This document shows, piece after piece, positions 35,201-41,994 of a stretch of 64,000 bases of DNA (positions within the stretch are counted from its first letter, which is position 1; the number at the start of each line of letters is the position of its first letter). The stretch comes from Ectobius pallidus (taxonomy: Eukaryota > Arthropoda > Insecta > Blattodea > Ectobiidae). The notes under the pieces are model-generated. The model searched no databases, was not told the origin of the DNA, and saw only the letters and a list, made by a program, of their open reading frames with translations. Position numbers and translations under genes: made by a program. The stretch lies in the NCBI GenBank assembly GCA_964059195.1, contig CAXKWD010000005.1:146039265-146103264 (forward strand). The letters are read 5' to 3'.

Positions 35201-37118
35201 TTTCTTTAAAATTCTTGGTCATTTTATAGGTCATTTTTCAAACAATTTTAGGTCATTAGAATCCGGGCCCTGATAATGACAAACAATCAAAGAACTAACG
35301 CTAGCCCTATGGCTGTAGAACAGCGGTTCTCAACCTGTGGTTGTGTAACAATGGTACGCGACCCATTCCTAACGTACTGTGAAAATAGGGTGTGTGATCT
35401 GTTCACCCGAGAAGTTTATATCTAAAAAATAAATTATCATAGGTAATATCACGAAAGATCCGGATTTTATCTTGAATAGTAGTCTTCAAATCCTTACACA
35501 TACATCGTCCATAACAATTTCAGAGGACATTCATGCCAAATTGAAAATCAAACAACCCGTTTGGTTATAAACAAATTTACAAACAGACGAAATCCCGGTA
35601 AACCATTAGAGCTAAGTCAAAAATGCAGTAGGATAAAGTTGTAGAAAATCTTACATTTGAAAGTGGCAGTAGTCTTCAAATTGTTAAAGCATCAACCGTT
35701 TGGCTATAGTTGTTTAAAGAAGCTGAACATTACATGAAACGGTGACCATCTTGAAAAGGAATGAAAAAATTAAAATCCTTGTCGCTTACGTCGTTTTTAA
35801 TTATTTAAAAGAACATTTATGCGTAATTGGAAGAAAAACGTTCAACGTGTTTGGTCGTGACTGCGTAACAAATAAATTGACAATCGTGAAATGCCGAACG
35901 CTTGAGTTAAAACAGGATCTCGTTCCAGTTGGTCAATTGATTGATTCCAAATACCCATACCGTGTGGTAGATTAATTTTAAACGTTCCAGAAATAAATTG
36001 TAAAAATTTTAATTTCACTACTGCCATTAGTTTCTAAAAAACATTACATTAAATCAGGGGCCGTAGCAAGGTCCTTCTGCGCCCTTCGCGAGTTTGACAA
36101 ATCTGCGCCCTCCAATACTGGGGGGTCTGAACATTTTTTTTTTTAATTTCTGTAAAATTGTTTATCATTTTAATATAAAAACACTGTTATTATAAAAAAT
36201 AAACCTAAACCTCAATTTGAGAATGAACTAAGTGTTGGAATTTCAAGGTACTAAAACCTTATTTTCAGACGAACTGCTTAAAAAAGAATTAAATAATAAA
36301 ATCTAGTATCAAAAGTAAATTACATAATAGGCCTGAGGCCTACTAAAATGTTTAACACGTTAATATAGGTAAAAGTTGATTTTGAATAGTTGAACCACTT
36401 TCATCTCTATAATAACGTACATTTTAATTTTTATTGCCGTTATATCTTTCCATACTGTTCATGATTTATGTTATAATACTCTTTCAATAAAAAACGTGTT
36501 AATTAAAGAACGTAGCATGACTGCTTTAAGTTTGTAGACAATCGGCATAATACTACAGATAGTTAATAAGCAACTAATTTTTAATAACCTGAAAGATTTC
36601 TTCCATTAACGTGGAATTTTTATTGCTTGATAAATTGCACCAGTTTAAAAAAGGCGGGATTTTTCATGGTTAATTTTGCGCCCTCTTTGTACCTGCGCCC
36701 TTGGCGGGGGCCCATATCGCCACCTCCTAGCTACGGCCCTGCATTAAATACCATTATTTTAACATTGATCAAGATAGAAGAGCTGTGGTCCCTTAAATCA
36801 TCTGAGATACACGACCATGGTCTTAATTATTAACAGTCCTCATAAAGTCTATGTACCTAGCACCATACTCCGGAGAGAATTTATGTCCTCCTGGACGGTT
36901 TCTGGCTTCTCGTTCAACTCTGAGGCAGCTTTTTCTGCCCACTCCGGTGATAGGCATTGTGTCTGCTGAGGTTTGCTAATGGCCCCTGCCAGGTCCTCCT
37001 GGAAGGCAGTGGCTGTCGCGGAGGACAGCAACTTGTCCGGCGAGGTGGCCCCGATGAGGACCTGGTCTGCAGTTTGGCCCGGCAAGGCGAGGCCTGGAAA
37101 CATATTATCAGCCGGCAT
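12717..37118 (-). CDS. CRAL-TRIO (Sec14-like) lipid-transfer protein, alpha-TTP/clavesin type, seven exons
   Basis: Joining seven minus-strand exons (36857-37118, 31138-31229, 28886-29036, 28268-28461, 15527-15637, 13482-13626, 12717-12793) gives 1032 nt, or 343 residues plus TGA, with no frame break. Residues 1-55 are variable. A CRAL-TRIO N-terminal helical domain follows (about 57-118, with LLRFLRARKF). The lipid-binding CRAL-TRIO fold occupies about 138-297, with VVVDMNGFGF near 205-214, FKGFHVINQPF near 240-250, HGRDLNS at 274-280 and LPAEYGG at 290-296. The acidic tail (QEEEADE) is typical of insect members. The family carries small hydrophobic ligands such as tocopherol, retinaldehyde or phosphoinositides between membranes. 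Basic residues R239, K241 and R270 fall where alpha-TTP has its phosphoinositide-binding patch, by my own alignment. The protein is soluble, with no signal peptide or membrane segment. The ligand is not predictable. The start is the first in-frame ATG of exon 1; an upstream coding exon cannot be excluded. Confidence 0.93.
13482..13626 (-). CDS. CRAL-TRIO gene exon 6
   Basis: Acceptor ATCTATAG, donor CATAG|GTAAGA; 145 bases, residues 271-318. It encodes HGRDLNSLHAFISPEILPAE followed by YGG, the family's most conserved C-terminal motif, then DNKAWRMSLLENEDKFI. The outgoing phase is 1. Confidence 0.94.
14459..14692. mobile_element. MITE with ~29-bp inverted repeats, intron 5
   Basis: GGCTAGTTCCATAAGGACGT at 14463 pairs with GCCCTTATGGAACTAGCC near 14669-14686, and the pairing continues into AAGGCACA/TGTGCCTT. 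It lies in the CRAL-TRIO intron between exons 6 and 5. No ORF. Confidence 0.8.
15527..15637 (-). CDS. CRAL-TRIO gene exon 5
   Basis: Acceptor TTTGAAAG after a pyrimidine tract, donor AGA|GTGAGT; 111 bases, phase 0 on both sides, residues 234-270. It encodes FPLRFKGFHVINQPFYFDAV and the KPFLKDKIRKR helix, matching the alpha-TTP/clavesin segment with the helical gate and basic phosphoinositide-contact residues. Confidence 0.93.
15638..16744. other. proximal part of the 12.6-kb intron 4
   Basis: The long plus-strand frame that crosses exon 5 (15455-15916) is antisense to the real exon. Beyond it I see no conserved block. Confidence 0.5.
16840..17774 (+). mobile_element. non-autonomous Helitron, copy 1
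   Basis: It begins TCTAATATATAAAG and ends with a GC-rich hairpin (GCCCGGGCGATGCTGGGC) nine bases before the terminal CTAG. It is inserted between A (16839) and T (17775) without target duplication, all Helitron hallmarks. It is 935 bp with no helicase or Rep ORF. It is collinear with the inverted copy at 22099-23122 and a 3' fragment at 58095-58395. Confidence 0.9.
17775..17975 (+). repeat. single unit of the ~150-bp minisatellite
   Basis: TATTACCATAAAATAGGC, CACTAAATTGGGCATTACTC, CCGGTACCGGTCAACCGATT and CCCATGGACGTTATAAATG occur in the same order as in the arrays at 23123-23930 and 24545-25080. The unit ends in a GGACGGAC run and CTTATAAAGTACTTAATAAT, as those arrays do. Confidence 0.85.
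18540..18665 (-). mobile_element. Penelope-like element 3' UTR remnant (candidate)
   Basis: On the minus strand the order CTGAAGATGTTGAATTGACG, TCGAAACGCGTCGTGAAGAG, CAGCACAACAATTTTAAC resembles the GAAGATG...CGAAACG stretch found after the stop codon of many Penelope-like elements. A similar GAAGATG stretch lies below the PLE ORF at 44230. Confidence 0.4.
18815..19502. mobile_element. pogo/Tigger-like non-autonomous element, copy A
   Basis: TA-flanked ends: TACAGTGACTCTTAGTAATT at the left and AATTCGACTGTA at the right. Subterminal TTCGAATTA motifs repeat at both ends, as in pogo-like elements. It is 688 bp and no transposase frame survives. Confidence 0.7.
19503..20459. other. intron 4 sequence, AT-rich
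   Basis: No coding or structured repeat signal was found beyond an A run at 20003. Confidence 0.5.
20815..21648 (+). repeat. dispersed repeat X, copy 1 (full)
   Basis: It begins TTTAGGTAGATTTCGAAG and ends CTGTAGGCCTGCCTAAAGGG. Most of it matches 41995-42685. It contains CGAAACCACCGCCCGTT, a purine-rich G-run block (21190-21231) and near the end ATGCCAAGGCTAAAAAAGAA, a short frame MPRLKKKSAAQR reminiscent of the first residues of some transposon ORFs. The ends share only a short TTTAGG inverted match. Superfamily unassigned. Confidence 0.75.
21688..21830 (+). repeat. direct duplication inside the TTAA element, left copy
   Basis: ATAAAATCAGGTAAACTGAT, AGTGCCAGTATG and CTGCAATTATGATA recur in the same order and orientation at 23998-24140, about 2.3 kb away. 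Confidence 0.8.
22025..22098 (+). repeat. minisatellite unit, left half (split by the Helitron)
   Basis: TATTACCATAAAATAGGCAC then ACTAAATTGAGCATTACTCC and CAATCGATTTTATCCATTA. The remainder of the unit (GAATAGACGTCTTCCCATGG) resumes at 23124. Confidence 0.85.
22099..23122 (-). mobile_element. non-autonomous Helitron, copy 2 (inverted, inserted in the minisatellite)
   Basis: On the minus strand it runs from TCTAATATATAAAATCG (23122) to a hairpin GCCCGGGCGACGCCGGGC and CTAG (22099-22102). Flanking bases are A and T, as for Helitron insertion. It carries a CATA tetranucleotide run (about 23063-23100). Removing it restores a minisatellite unit across 22098/23123. It is 1024 bp without replication proteins; the 105-codon frame at 22182-22499 is incidental. 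Confidence 0.9.
23123..23935 (+). repeat. ~150-bp minisatellite array 1
   Basis: About five units (starts of ACTAAATTGGG near 23219, 23374, 23520 and 23690, plus the half unit at 23123). Each holds CCGGTACC, ACCGATTTGG, CCCATGGACATTATAAAT, ACCAAGTTTCATGAAAATCC and GCGTATTTGAGTTAT. Units alternate between GGGTTTTACTCC and GGGCATTACTCC. The array ends in an ACGGACAG run (23826-23882) and CTCATAAAGTACCATAC. Confidence 0.9.
23998..24140 (+). repeat. direct duplication inside the TTAA element, right copy
   Basis: Partner of 21688-21830, diverged by point changes and a longer T run. Together they suggest that an internal segment including the minisatellite was duplicated. Confidence 0.8.
24545..25085 (+). 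repeat. ~150-bp minisatellite array 2
   Basis: Three units of the same sequence as array 1 (starts near 24550, 24707 and 24852), with the same GGGCATT/GGGTTTT alternation. It closes with a GGACAGAC run (about 24986-25030) and the CTCATAAAGTACCATACTTA tail. Confidence 0.9.
25289..26140. other. intron 4, AT-rich, nothing recognised
   Basis: No coding or repeat structure can be supported. Confidence 0.5.
26144..26275 (+). repeat. ATT/TTA microsatellite, interrupted
   Basis: Runs of ATT at about 26146-26173 and 26211-26244, then a degenerate tail. The poly-Leu frame read from this stretch (26196-26393) is an artefact of the repeat. Confidence 0.95.
26716..27385. mobile_element. candidate degraded DNA transposon
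   Basis: The left end CAGTGGCGGATCCAGGGG is a familiar DNA-transposon terminus. A diverged complement, CGGATCTGCCCCTGC, occurs near 27347-27361. The interior is GC-rich towards the right end. Target duplication was not resolved. Confidence 0.4.
27503..27835 (+). repeat. tRNA-derived SINE, full head
   Basis: CCGCTGTGGCTCAGGGGATG (A box) and GCCCGGGTTCGATTCC (B box) open the unit. The body matches 453-720, ending in GTTGTCTCGGAGGTGGCCCC and CACTCATCCGGGGAGG. Pol III-type promoter boxes look intact in this copy. Confidence 0.85.
28020..28060 (+). repeat. TTA microsatellite
   Basis: A short, imperfect ATT run in intron 4, about 210 bases from exon 4. Confidence 0.9.
28268..28461 (-). CDS. CRAL-TRIO gene exon 4
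   Basis: Acceptor CTCCACAG, donor ATCCAG|GTAACT; 194 bases, residues 169-233. It carries the core of the CRAL-TRIO fold: a long helix, then the hydrophobic strand TVVVDMNGFGF and the AKFLSPYYARRTVEVIQ helix. The intron that follows (15638-28267) is 12.6 kb long and is the main repeat reservoir of the window. Confidence 0.94.
28886..29036 (-). CDS. CRAL-TRIO gene exon 3
   Basis: Acceptor GAAAACAG, donor GTAG|GTTAGT; 151 bases, residues 119-168. It encodes the linker and the first strands of the lipid-binding domain, including LQRYYVMK, CPELF and the DGSGRRVYIFRV strand typical of the family. It joins exon 4 in phase 1, producing Glu169 across the junction. Confidence 0.93.
29354..30064 (+). 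mobile_element. hAT element with decayed transposase C terminus
   Basis: Ends CAGTGTGGACCAACTGG and TTTGGACCACACTG are inverted repeats, flanked by cactagat (29346-29353) and cattagat (30065-30072), an 8-bp duplication with one change. Inside, plus-strand frames encode the end of a hAT transposase: RFSDFDEVQP, DMQMELCDIQSDNFL, then from 29607 the dimerisation (hATC) motif, EQYPNLRNCALK and MFGSTYIYEYAFSNAKLLK. A stop and frameshifts break it and the catalytic region is gone. Confidence 0.9.
29607..29879 (+). pseudogene. hAT transposase dimerisation-domain fragment
   Basis: Ninety codons hold the hATC-type motif (YPNLRNCAL, FGSTYIYEYAFSNAKLLKTK, YRDKLSQYLLKSSL), resembling the ZBED/GTF2IRD2-like group of hAT transposases. 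An in-frame stop separates it from the upstream DMQMELCDIQSD segment, so no functional protein can be made. It lies in CRAL-TRIO intron 2, antisense to the gene. Confidence 0.8.
30100..30475. mobile_element. hAT-type non-autonomous element Y, short copy
   Basis: CAGGGCCGTAGCAAGG at the left and CCTAGGTACGGCCCTG at the right, with perfect duplication CATCCAGG (30092-30099 and 30476-30483). It is the internally deleted relative of 36055-36741 and lies 35 bp from another hAT element. Confidence 0.92.
31138..31229 (-). CDS. CRAL-TRIO gene exon 2
   Basis: Ninety-two bases between acceptor TTTCAG and donor ATG|GTGAGT. It encodes the signature helix of the CRAL-TRIO N domain (NLHVRTDDAFLLRFLRARKF), residues 88-118. 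The incoming phase is 1 and the outgoing phase is 0, matching both neighbours. It is too short to appear as a long ORF and was found by splice-site and motif inspection. Confidence 0.93.
31730..32040 (-). repeat. tRNA-derived SINE family Z, minus copy
   Basis: On the minus strand it reads CGCCGTAGTGTAGTGGCTGA (A box region), GCGGGTTCGATCCCCGATGA (B box), then a body ending in CCTCAATGGCCAGCATAGGG and AGACTTTACTTTACTTTA. The same family occurs at 50222-50515 in plus orientation. Confidence 0.88.
32041..33210. other. intron 1 sequence, AT-rich
   Basis: The 67-codon frame at 32223-32426 has no recognisable domain. No repeat structure was seen. Confidence 0.45.
33215..33312 (+). repeat. dispersed repeat W, copy 1
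   Basis: AAGAAATAAACTGTGGGCCT, ATCATTGTGG, GCAGTCCGGCATGGATTTAT and ATTGTGTGAG occur in the same order at 55045-55145, at about 80% identity. Confidence 0.7.
33422..33502 (+). other. possible short exon on the opposite strand, unknown product
   Basis: Twenty-seven codons begin at ATG right after a CATTTAG acceptor-like site and end at an excellent donor (TTTTCG|GTAAGG). The peptide MNVSVIEPPPEGSEEQ then a CFDPSC knuckle has coding-like composition, unlike the AT-rich surroundings. It sits inside intron 1 of the CRAL-TRIO gene on the opposite strand. I do not recognise it; it could be an exon of a nested gene or a transposon remnant. Confidence 0.22.
33545..34281. other. intron 1 sequence, nothing recognised
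   Basis: No coding, RNA or repeat feature can be supported. Confidence 0.45.
34290..35272. mobile_element. hAT-type non-autonomous element with nested insertion
   Basis: Inverted ends CAGGGCCCGGATTGTAATGA and TCATTAGAATCCGGGCCCTG, with the perfect 8-bp duplication ATAATGAC at 34282-34289 and 35273-35280. The flanks inside are rich in GTCATTTT motifs in direct and inverted order. A separate MITE (34927-35189) is inserted near the right end. Confidence 0.93.
34927..35189. mobile_element. MITE nested in the hAT element
   Basis: ATTCCGGGGTGCTCGGGCAA and its complement TTGCCCGCGCACCCCGGAAT form inverted repeats that extend through AGAGAGTTAAGT. TA flanks both sides (34925-34926 and 35190-35191), compatible with a Tc1/mariner-type MITE; the flanking AATT palindrome makes the exact edge uncertain. 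Confidence 0.88.
35320..35400. mobile_element. hAT end fragment
   Basis: CAGCGGTTCTCAACCTGTGG is a typical hAT terminus and is followed by CGCGACCCATTC. No matching right end was found. Confidence 0.5.
36055..36741. mobile_element. hAT-type non-autonomous element Y, long copy
   Basis: CAGGGGCCGTAGCAAGG and CCTAGCTACGGCCCTG form the ends, with perfect duplication CATTAAAT (36047-36054 and 36742-36749). It carries about 300 bp (about 36310-36612) absent from the copy at 30100-30475. Confidence 0.92.
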
Positions 37119-37133
37119 TGTCACTGCTCCATC
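36857..37133 (-). CDS. CRAL-TRIO gene exon 1 of those seen (start codon at 37116-37118)
   Basis: A strong acceptor on the minus strand (pyrimidine-rich tract ending TTTTGCAG) opens the exon at 37133, so at least one upstream non-coding exon is expected. Fifteen bases later the in-frame ATG starts a low-complexity Ala/Thr/Ser/Gln-rich N terminus. Residues 57-87 (SPEWAEKAASELNE onward) begin the CRAL-TRIO N domain. The donor is CTAG|GTACAT, phase 1. The reading frame stays open upstream of the acceptor to about 37217, but that part is AT-rich and intron-like, so I treat it as intron. Confidence 0.88.
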
Positions 37134-37802
37134 CTGCAAAATCAAAAGAAACAATCCCATCATTGTCCATTGTATTTCACACGATATTCTTACATGCATT
37201 GACAAAGAAATGACCACATGAATGCCATATAACGAGTGAATGTAAATTAACAGTAAAGAGGACTTGTAATCTCTTCCGCCAAAACATTAAAATATGCATT
37301 TCATTTGGTAGCCTATAGATATTCAAATTCTTAAACTTTCTATAGGATTTAATATTAATCTTCTAATCATAATTACATTAATACATAGTACTCAGGATAA
37401 AAGTGATATTGGGTTTTTTTTTCTACCGAAGGAATAAGCTGTTCAAATCTGCACGGTTATATCTCATATAATTGTTTCATTAAATTTTCTGAATGACCCC
37501 CGTATGCTATCTAAATAACACCGTTAAAATTCAGTAATTTTACCTGTAACTTCACCGGCTTTTAACGTATTAGGCCTATATGCCTACGTCGAGTCATCCA
37601 CCCTGTAAAGACCCCCATCGAAAAATAACGTTGCTTCTGCTATATATTCGTCGCGTTCAAAAGAAGTTCGTTTTTATCTCTTGTACCATCACTGATATGT
37701 GGTGAACGAATTATTTATTAACATCCGATGTAGCCTATATTTATAAACATTCTGATCTAGAACTTTTTAAAGTTGGTTTACAAAAGGTATAGGCATAGAA
37801 TG

Positions 37803-38053
37803 TACAGGTAGGGGGAAAAAGCGGACCGACTAAAATATCTAAGTTGCCTAGCGGCATTCACAGGATAGCAGGGAATGTATTGAAATTTTTTCTACTGTCG
37901 ACTGTTGACTTAGCCCATTTCGAAACCCATTAGAAAATAAGCCATTAATTTGTCGGTGCGTTTTCAGACAGAAAAATGCACAGATAACAGATGTAACTTA
38001 TATCAACTGAAATCAGCTACAAGAGTCGGTCCGCTTTTTTTCCCCTACCTGTA
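37803..38053. mobile_element. TA-flanked MITE (Tc1/mariner-type)
   Basis: TACAGGTAGGGGGAAAAAGC and its complement GCTTTTTTTCCCCTACCTGT followed by A, with GGACCGACT/AGTCGGTCC continuing the pairing, give roughly 28-bp TIRs at TA. No ORF. It lies 0.7 kb upstream of exon 1. Confidence 0.92.
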
Positions 38054-38562
38054 CTTTTAACACAGCTCACTGATTTTCATGTCAACATTAATTTTGTACA
38101 ACAACCATATTATTTTATGGGGCGGTAGAAATTTCGCAGGCAATCTTGTTGAACTAACTTCTTAGCTGAGAGCGCCATGGAGTCTGCTGTAGTGAATTTG
38201 TTAATTCCTATACACGTCTGCACTTGATCGATCGCACTCAGCGTCTCACGCAATTCCTCCTACACCACTCCTTTCTTCCCTCCTATACTTCATACATTAT
38301 ACACCAACATGTAATGGGTTTCTCTCTCTAAAAAATTGGGCCTTTCATCTCCAACCCTTTAAGTGCATCAGTATAGGAAGTAAGGTGAAACCATGATGAA
38401 ATCTAGAGTGCAGTAACTCTTCAGCACCACACGGCTTTCTTACACGAGGATCGTCCAGTAGTAAAGAAGGATTTGGCATAAATAAATAATAATGCAAGAT
38501 ATCAATACAAAACTTTATTTACAAAGATACAGTACAGTACAGTAGTTCTTGTGTTCTACTAC

Positions 38563-38602
38563 AGGGGTTCTCAAAGTGTGGACCCCTAGGGGTTACCGTT
38601 AC
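38563..38602. mobile_element. hAT end fragment
   Basis: CAGGGGTTCTCAAAGTGTGG followed by ACCCCTAGGGGTTACC is a common hAT MITE terminus. The right end is not found nearby. Confidence 0.45.
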
Positions 38603-39360
38603 ATCACACGTAATAAGCGTATTATAGTATGGTCGAACAAAAGACTAATTACGTAACATTAAACAGAACTACATTAATAACAGCAACAGTAAAACTCCTT
38701 TTTTAACCTATGCAATGAATTTACCTCTGTATTACTCGGAAAAATATAGTTTTTGTTACTTCTTTTTTCTGTATTTTTTCTCTTTTCTATAATGTGCTCA
38801 TAATCTCATAATCTCTCTTTTGCAGGTAGGCCTACCATTTATCTACAGTAGCTGCATTCCATATGAGCTTCTCACTAATGTAAGTACTGATATTTCAGTA
38901 CTATTACAGTAGCCTATTTCACTAGTATTACTTATGACGGGATACCTAGATTTCGTGAGGAACGGATTCACGAAATGTCATTAATCCCATTGGTAAAGTG
39001 CGTTTCTTTCAAACATTTGTAGGTCCAAATATTGTTAGTTTTACAAACACGAAAAGAACACGAAATATTCTCTATTTGCGAAATGTTTGTATTTAGTGCG
39101 ATTTTTTTTTTTTTTTTTTTAACAAAGTCTGCTTTACAAAGAAAATCTTAGGTTTTAGAAATGCATACTTTTTCTTTGTTTCCCCTACTCTTTTTATTTG
39201 TTTTACCTCTGTTTCTTTATATTCATACTTCTCTGTTGCCTATATGATAGCCAACTTGTAGAGAGAAAACAGGTAGTCGATACATGAAGTTTCCGGTTTG
39301 ACCACCGATGGGAGTAAGAGGCTAAGCGTATCGACGTGATCGCTTTTCTGCTATCTAAGC
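38603..39360. other. intergenic sequence with poly-T tract
   Basis: An uninterrupted T run lies at about 39103-39120. The 112-codon frame at 39203-39541 overlaps the coding-like island in a different frame; I cannot tell which frame, if any, was real. Confidence 0.4.
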
Positions 39361-39640
39361 AAGAAATTATGTATTTTGGATACGACGATACATTTCGAGA
39401 CCCATAATGGCCAGCCCGAAGAGGTAGATGCCGAGGAGAAAATCGAGATATGAACGAACGTGGATTTCTACAAGAAAAAATGTAATTTAGACCATATCTC
39501 CATTCACGGGCGGATGATGGGCACACGAGGCACAATACCACAACACCTCTTCTGGCTCTTGTATTCCCTCGGCCTTAGTCTTTAAGAGATGACCATCTTT
39601 GCGATACGTGGTTCGATAGCCATTCTTCGGAATCACCTAT
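39361..39640 (-). other. coding-like island, unrecognised
   Basis: This stretch is GC-richer than its surroundings and has two open blocks in different frames on the minus strand. One reads about 48 codons from 39636 (GYRTTYRKDGHLLKTK, later CASCAHHPP) to a TAG-type stop region near 39490. The other follows a TTTTTTCTTGTAG acceptor-like site and encodes SYLDFLLGIYLFGLAIMG, a hydrophobic segment, to a stop near 39367. I cannot name either. They may be two exons, a decayed gene or an old repeat. Confidence 0.2.
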
Positions 39641-41470
39641 AAAATGTCCGAACTTAAGTTTTTATCCATAGCCTATTGGTTAATTTTAAATGTTATATTA
39701 CTATATTGCTTTATAATGTATTGATCCTGAAGGCCACCATTTTGAACATTTGAACATTATTCACATTTTCATCAGAAAGTCATTTATTTTTCAAATTGGA
39801 CTTTAAGCTTTCCGTTTCCAGAAATGTAACCTTGTAGAACGGAAAATAGATTTTCTATTACACTACAAAGTGTGTATACATTTTTTGAAGCACTCTGTAT
39901 ATTTGAGTGTTCGGTATGTATGTGGATTAGAATATTCCGTTATGTAACGTTTTAAGAAAATAAATAATCTATGCTTTGTCATAATGGGATAATTCTTGAT
40001 AAATAATGTAGATCTTATTGGTCGTACTTTAGCTTTGTTGTAAGAAAGTGCAGGAAGAGCTCCCAAAATGAAAAGGAAAGGGTTGATAATAATTTCATCA
40101 GCCAAGCAAGGATTGGCGCTCCTTTGCGAGGAACATTTCACTGATACTTAAAGCCTCAAAGAGAGCGCGTGACTCCCTTGCGAAATAGGCCACAACTGCA
40201 TGTAAATTTCATTCAGGTCGTTCCAAGAACATTTTAACTCCACATTAACATCACTAATAACTGCTGCTAATGCCTTAAGCTTAGTGATGAATTCATGATA
40301 CGTTAAACACATTTCAATTTCAACTTCTCATGATTTATCGATAACGAAGGTAACAGTAATCTAAGTTTAAAATCTCACATGTTTATTGACATTGGCAGAT
40401 TTGGCGCATTTCTTCTTATTGCCCTCATTTTATTTAACATTAATAATTTGAAAACATGTCTCAATATGCTTTGTAATAAGATGATTATCGGCATACATTG
40501 AGAAGGATATGTATGTTAGGCTAAAAAATTAAAATATTAAAATTATTAATAGCCTATGTTTTTTCCACATTTATTATGCATAGAATTCTGAAAACATTAT
40601 ACAGTAATTTCTATTGGATGTGTCCAATAGCCCTATAAAAATCATTACTTGAAATGTAAAATTCAGCCAAATCTTATTTTGTTCTCGCATTTCATTGAAA
40701 TTTATTTTACTATAGAGAAAACAGTGAAGGGAGTACGAAAGCTGAAATTATTATCATTTATTATAATCACTTGTATAATATTAAATATTAAATATGAATC
40801 ACTTGTAAACTATTATAAGTTAAATTTATTATTATTATATACTTATTATAAGTTTACTTATTATAAGTTTAATTAATAAGTTATTATAAATTAATAAGTT
40901 ATAAATAAGTTATAATAAGTTTCTAATCAAATTGCCCCTGCATTAAATTAAATAAATAAATAAGTTAATGAAATTATAGCCCTGTAAAATCTGAAATAAT
41001 AGTGTGCCCTTAATTCACGAGACATATTTCACGCAAGAGAGAGAAAGAGAAATAATTTATTAAAGTCATAGAAAACAGTTAGCATAATGGCAAGGTTCAT
41101 AGTTATTTCTTGTCTTTTGTCTTTGATACAATATATTTTGGTCGAGTTATTTTCCGTTATTTAATAACAAATTAAAAACCAACTACATTTGGATAATATA
41201 TTCATATGTCACTTCATTATACACACATTTATCAAATAAATTTACAAATATGTTTGTATCATATAAATAATAATAAAATCGCTATAATAATATATTTCTT
41301 TAGAAACCTCGTTTTCAGCTCCATATCTTCCCAGTCCTTACCTATTAATGGTTTTCTTGGCAATAAATAAAAATAATATTTTTTATTCGTTCCACCCTTC
41401 TTTTTTCTTTAGCCCTCCACCACCCTCGAAACTTCAACCTTAGGCCTTACTCCGGTCCCAACAACTTTTG
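39641..41470. other. AT-rich intergenic sequence with TTATAAGT repeats
   Basis: The stretch 40800-40925 is cryptically repetitive (TTATTATAAGTTTA, AATAAGTTATAAATAAG). Nothing else was recognised. Confidence 0.5.
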
Positions 41471-41994
41471 GGCGCATTTGCTCTATTGCTCAATTTTCCG
41501 TTCTTGTGTTTCCAAAATCATTGGGGAAATGTGTGTTCAGCTGGCTGTTTGCTTCAGCACTACAGCACTAACAGAACTATGTATTTTCTTTACGTTCAAT
41601 CATCTTTCTGCGGGGATCGTGTCTCCGATCCGGTGTTCACCTGATAGAGTGAGGAAACCCCGAGAAAACCTCACTCTGATCGCAATGAAGATTTGCTACT
41701 GACGTATAAATTCGTCTCATTAAAAAATATAAGATCAATCGAATATTGCTTCATTAAAATGTGTGGGTTTCTTATCCATAACTTACAATATTCATTTACA
41801 AAAACCAGCTATTTCACTGAAATTTTCCTCATTGCTTTCAAACTTAGAGCCGATTAATGGTGTTACTTGATGATTACATAATATATTGATAAAAAAATAT
41901 TAGTTCTGAAAGGGTTAATATGCAATGCTTTATCTGGATCACATAATCCTTATAACATATTCGAGGCATGTTTAACGGGAAGTAGTGTTCATTT

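Noticed and set aside
36957..37221. plus-strand ORFs of 81-82 codons
   Set aside because: Shadows of CRAL-TRIO exon 1, which has the family motif and correct splice phases on the minus strand.
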